A stretch of 5,944 nt of DNA from an uncultured Paracoccaceae bacterium. GTDB lineage: Bacteria > Pseudomonadota > Alphaproteobacteria > Rhodobacterales > Rhodobacteraceae. The position numbers and the translations under genes are program-made. The stretch is taken from positions 1-5,944 of the forward strand of contig CALEZJ010000451.1 in assembly GCA_937927885.1 (NCBI GenBank). The letters are read 5' to 3'. How positions within the stretch are numbered: position 1 is the stretch's first letter; each line of letters opens with the position of its first letter. Positions 5,128 through 5,944 of this stretch are shown here, one piece after another. The notes beneath the pieces are model-generated. The model had not been told where the DNA came from, did not search any database, and worked only from the letters and a program-made list of their open reading frames with translations.

Positions 5128-5944
5128 TTATTCGCCGGGGCGCGGGATGCCCAGGTCGGCCGGATCGTTCACCGACAGGCCCGCCTCGTGCATCAGCCAG
5201 GCGGTGGTCGACTGCCAGGCGGCCATGAACTCGCGCGCTTCGTCGCCGGAAATGTTCATCAGCGTGAAGCCGCGCCCCTCGATCAGCGCCAGGAAATCGG
5301 GATGCTGCGTGGCCTGGGCAAAGGCGGCGGTCAGCGCGGCGACCGCGTCATCCGGGGTGCCGTTGCGCACGAAGCTGCCGAAGAACGGGCCCCAGGGCAG
5401 GTAGGTCGCATAATCTTCGCTGACTTCGACCACGGCGGGGGTGTCGGGCAGGCGGTCGTTGCGCGCGGTGTCGAACACGGCCAGCGGGCGCATGGTGCCT
5501 GCGCGGATATGTTCGATCGCGGCCCCCAGAACGGCGGGCATCACGTCGATGGCGCCGCCCTGCAGGGCGGTCAGCGCCGGGCCGTCGCCGTCATAGGGGA
5601 CGAAGATCACGTCGAGTTCGCCTTCGACCGACTGGATCATCGCGGTGACCACCGACGGCAGCCCCCCCGGCCCGGTCGAACCGAAACGCACCTCGCCCGG
5701 GTTGGCCTCGATATGGGCCAGAAGATCGGCATAGCTGGCCCAGGGCGCATCGGGGCGGGTGACCAGGATCGGCGTGCCGCGCGCCAGCAGGTTGACCGGG
5801 ATGAATTCGGAATAGTCGCGCTCGCCCAGACCCATCACGCGATAGATCATCGGGTTCTCGGCGCCCATCAGCAGCGTATAGCCATCGGCGGCGGTGTCGG
5901 CGACGTGGTTCAGCGCGATGGCGCCAACGGCACCGGTCATGTTC
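5128..5944 (-). CDS. tctC: TTT periplasmic substrate-binding protein TctC (5' end beyond the window)
   Basis: The last 271 residues of a TctC/Bug-family binding protein are present, running from the right edge to the TAA at 5128-5130. Family members are about 320 residues long, so roughly 50 residues including the signal peptide lie outside. The ATG at 5940 is an internal methionine: the visible part begins NMTGAVGA, matching the family's usual NxxGAGG region, followed by DGYTLLMG at visible residues 20-27. Other family features are FGSTGPGGLPS at 87-97, VPYDGDGPALTALQGGAIDV at 115-134, then an AGTMRPLAVFDTARNDRLPDTP stretch broken here only by my numbering limits, and a WGPFFGSFV segment before the C-terminal helices. 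The protein would bind a small carboxylate in the periplasm and hand it to TctAB. The sequence does not define the ligand; the downstream dehydrogenase and quiC suggest shikimate, quinate or dehydroshikimate. It is separated from tctB by 84 bases containing a stem-loop, and its promoter is out of view. Confidence 0.92.
   Translation of the reverse strand, partial: NMTGAVGAIALNHVADTAADGYTLLMGAENPMIYRVMGLGERDYSEFIPVNLLARGTPILVTRPDAPWASYADLLAHIEANPGEVRFGSTGPGGLPSVVTAMIQSVEGELDVIFVPYDGDGPALTALQGGAIDVMPAVLGAAIEHIRAGTMRPLAVFDTARNDRLPDTPAVVEVSEDYATYLPWGPFFGSFVRNGTPDDAVAALTAAFAQATQHPDFLALIEGRGFTLMNISGDEAREFMAAWQSTTAWLMHEAGLSVNDPADLGIPRPGE

Noticed and set aside
1..5944. CRISPR arrays, tRNA or rRNA genes, insertion sequences, phage genes
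   Set aside because: No regularly spaced direct repeats, cloverleaf or ribosomal sequence, terminal inverted repeats or transposase-like products were seen on either strand.

Overview
The window is GC-rich DNA, and all five confident genes lie on the minus strand, reading from the right edge to the left. The strong G/C bias at third codon positions, tight gene packing and gene content suggest a proteobacterium. An alphaproteobacterium of the Rhodobacteraceae type is my best guess, made from style rather than from a marker gene.

In transcription order the layout is: (1) tctC, the substrate-binding protein of a tripartite tricarboxylate transporter (TTT), 5128-5944, with its 5' end cut off by the window edge; (2) an 84-base gap holding a two-part stem-loop; (3) tctB, the small membrane subunit, 4471-5043; (4) tctA, the large membrane subunit, 2963-4471, overlapping tctB by one base; (5) a shikimate/quinate dehydrogenase of the AroE family, 2113-2955; (6) quiC, a two-domain 3-dehydroshikimate dehydratase, 236-2116, overlapping the dehydrogenase gene by four bases (ATGA); (7) a left-edge stretch, 1-235, without a confident gene but rich in inverted repeats, probably the end of the operon.

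The genes form a coherent catabolic unit. TctC should capture a carboxylated substrate in the periplasm and TctAB should import it. The dehydrogenase would oxidise shikimate to 3-dehydroshikimate (or quinate to 3-dehydroquinate), and QuiC would dehydrate 3-dehydroshikimate to protocatechuate, which feeds the beta-ketoadipate pathway. No dehydroquinate dehydratase lies in the window, so the two enzymes present are enough for shikimate to protocatechuate but not for quinate. The most interesting inference is that this TTT transporter imports shikimate, quinate or dehydroshikimate. No promoter is visible; it probably lies upstream of tctC, beyond the right edge.
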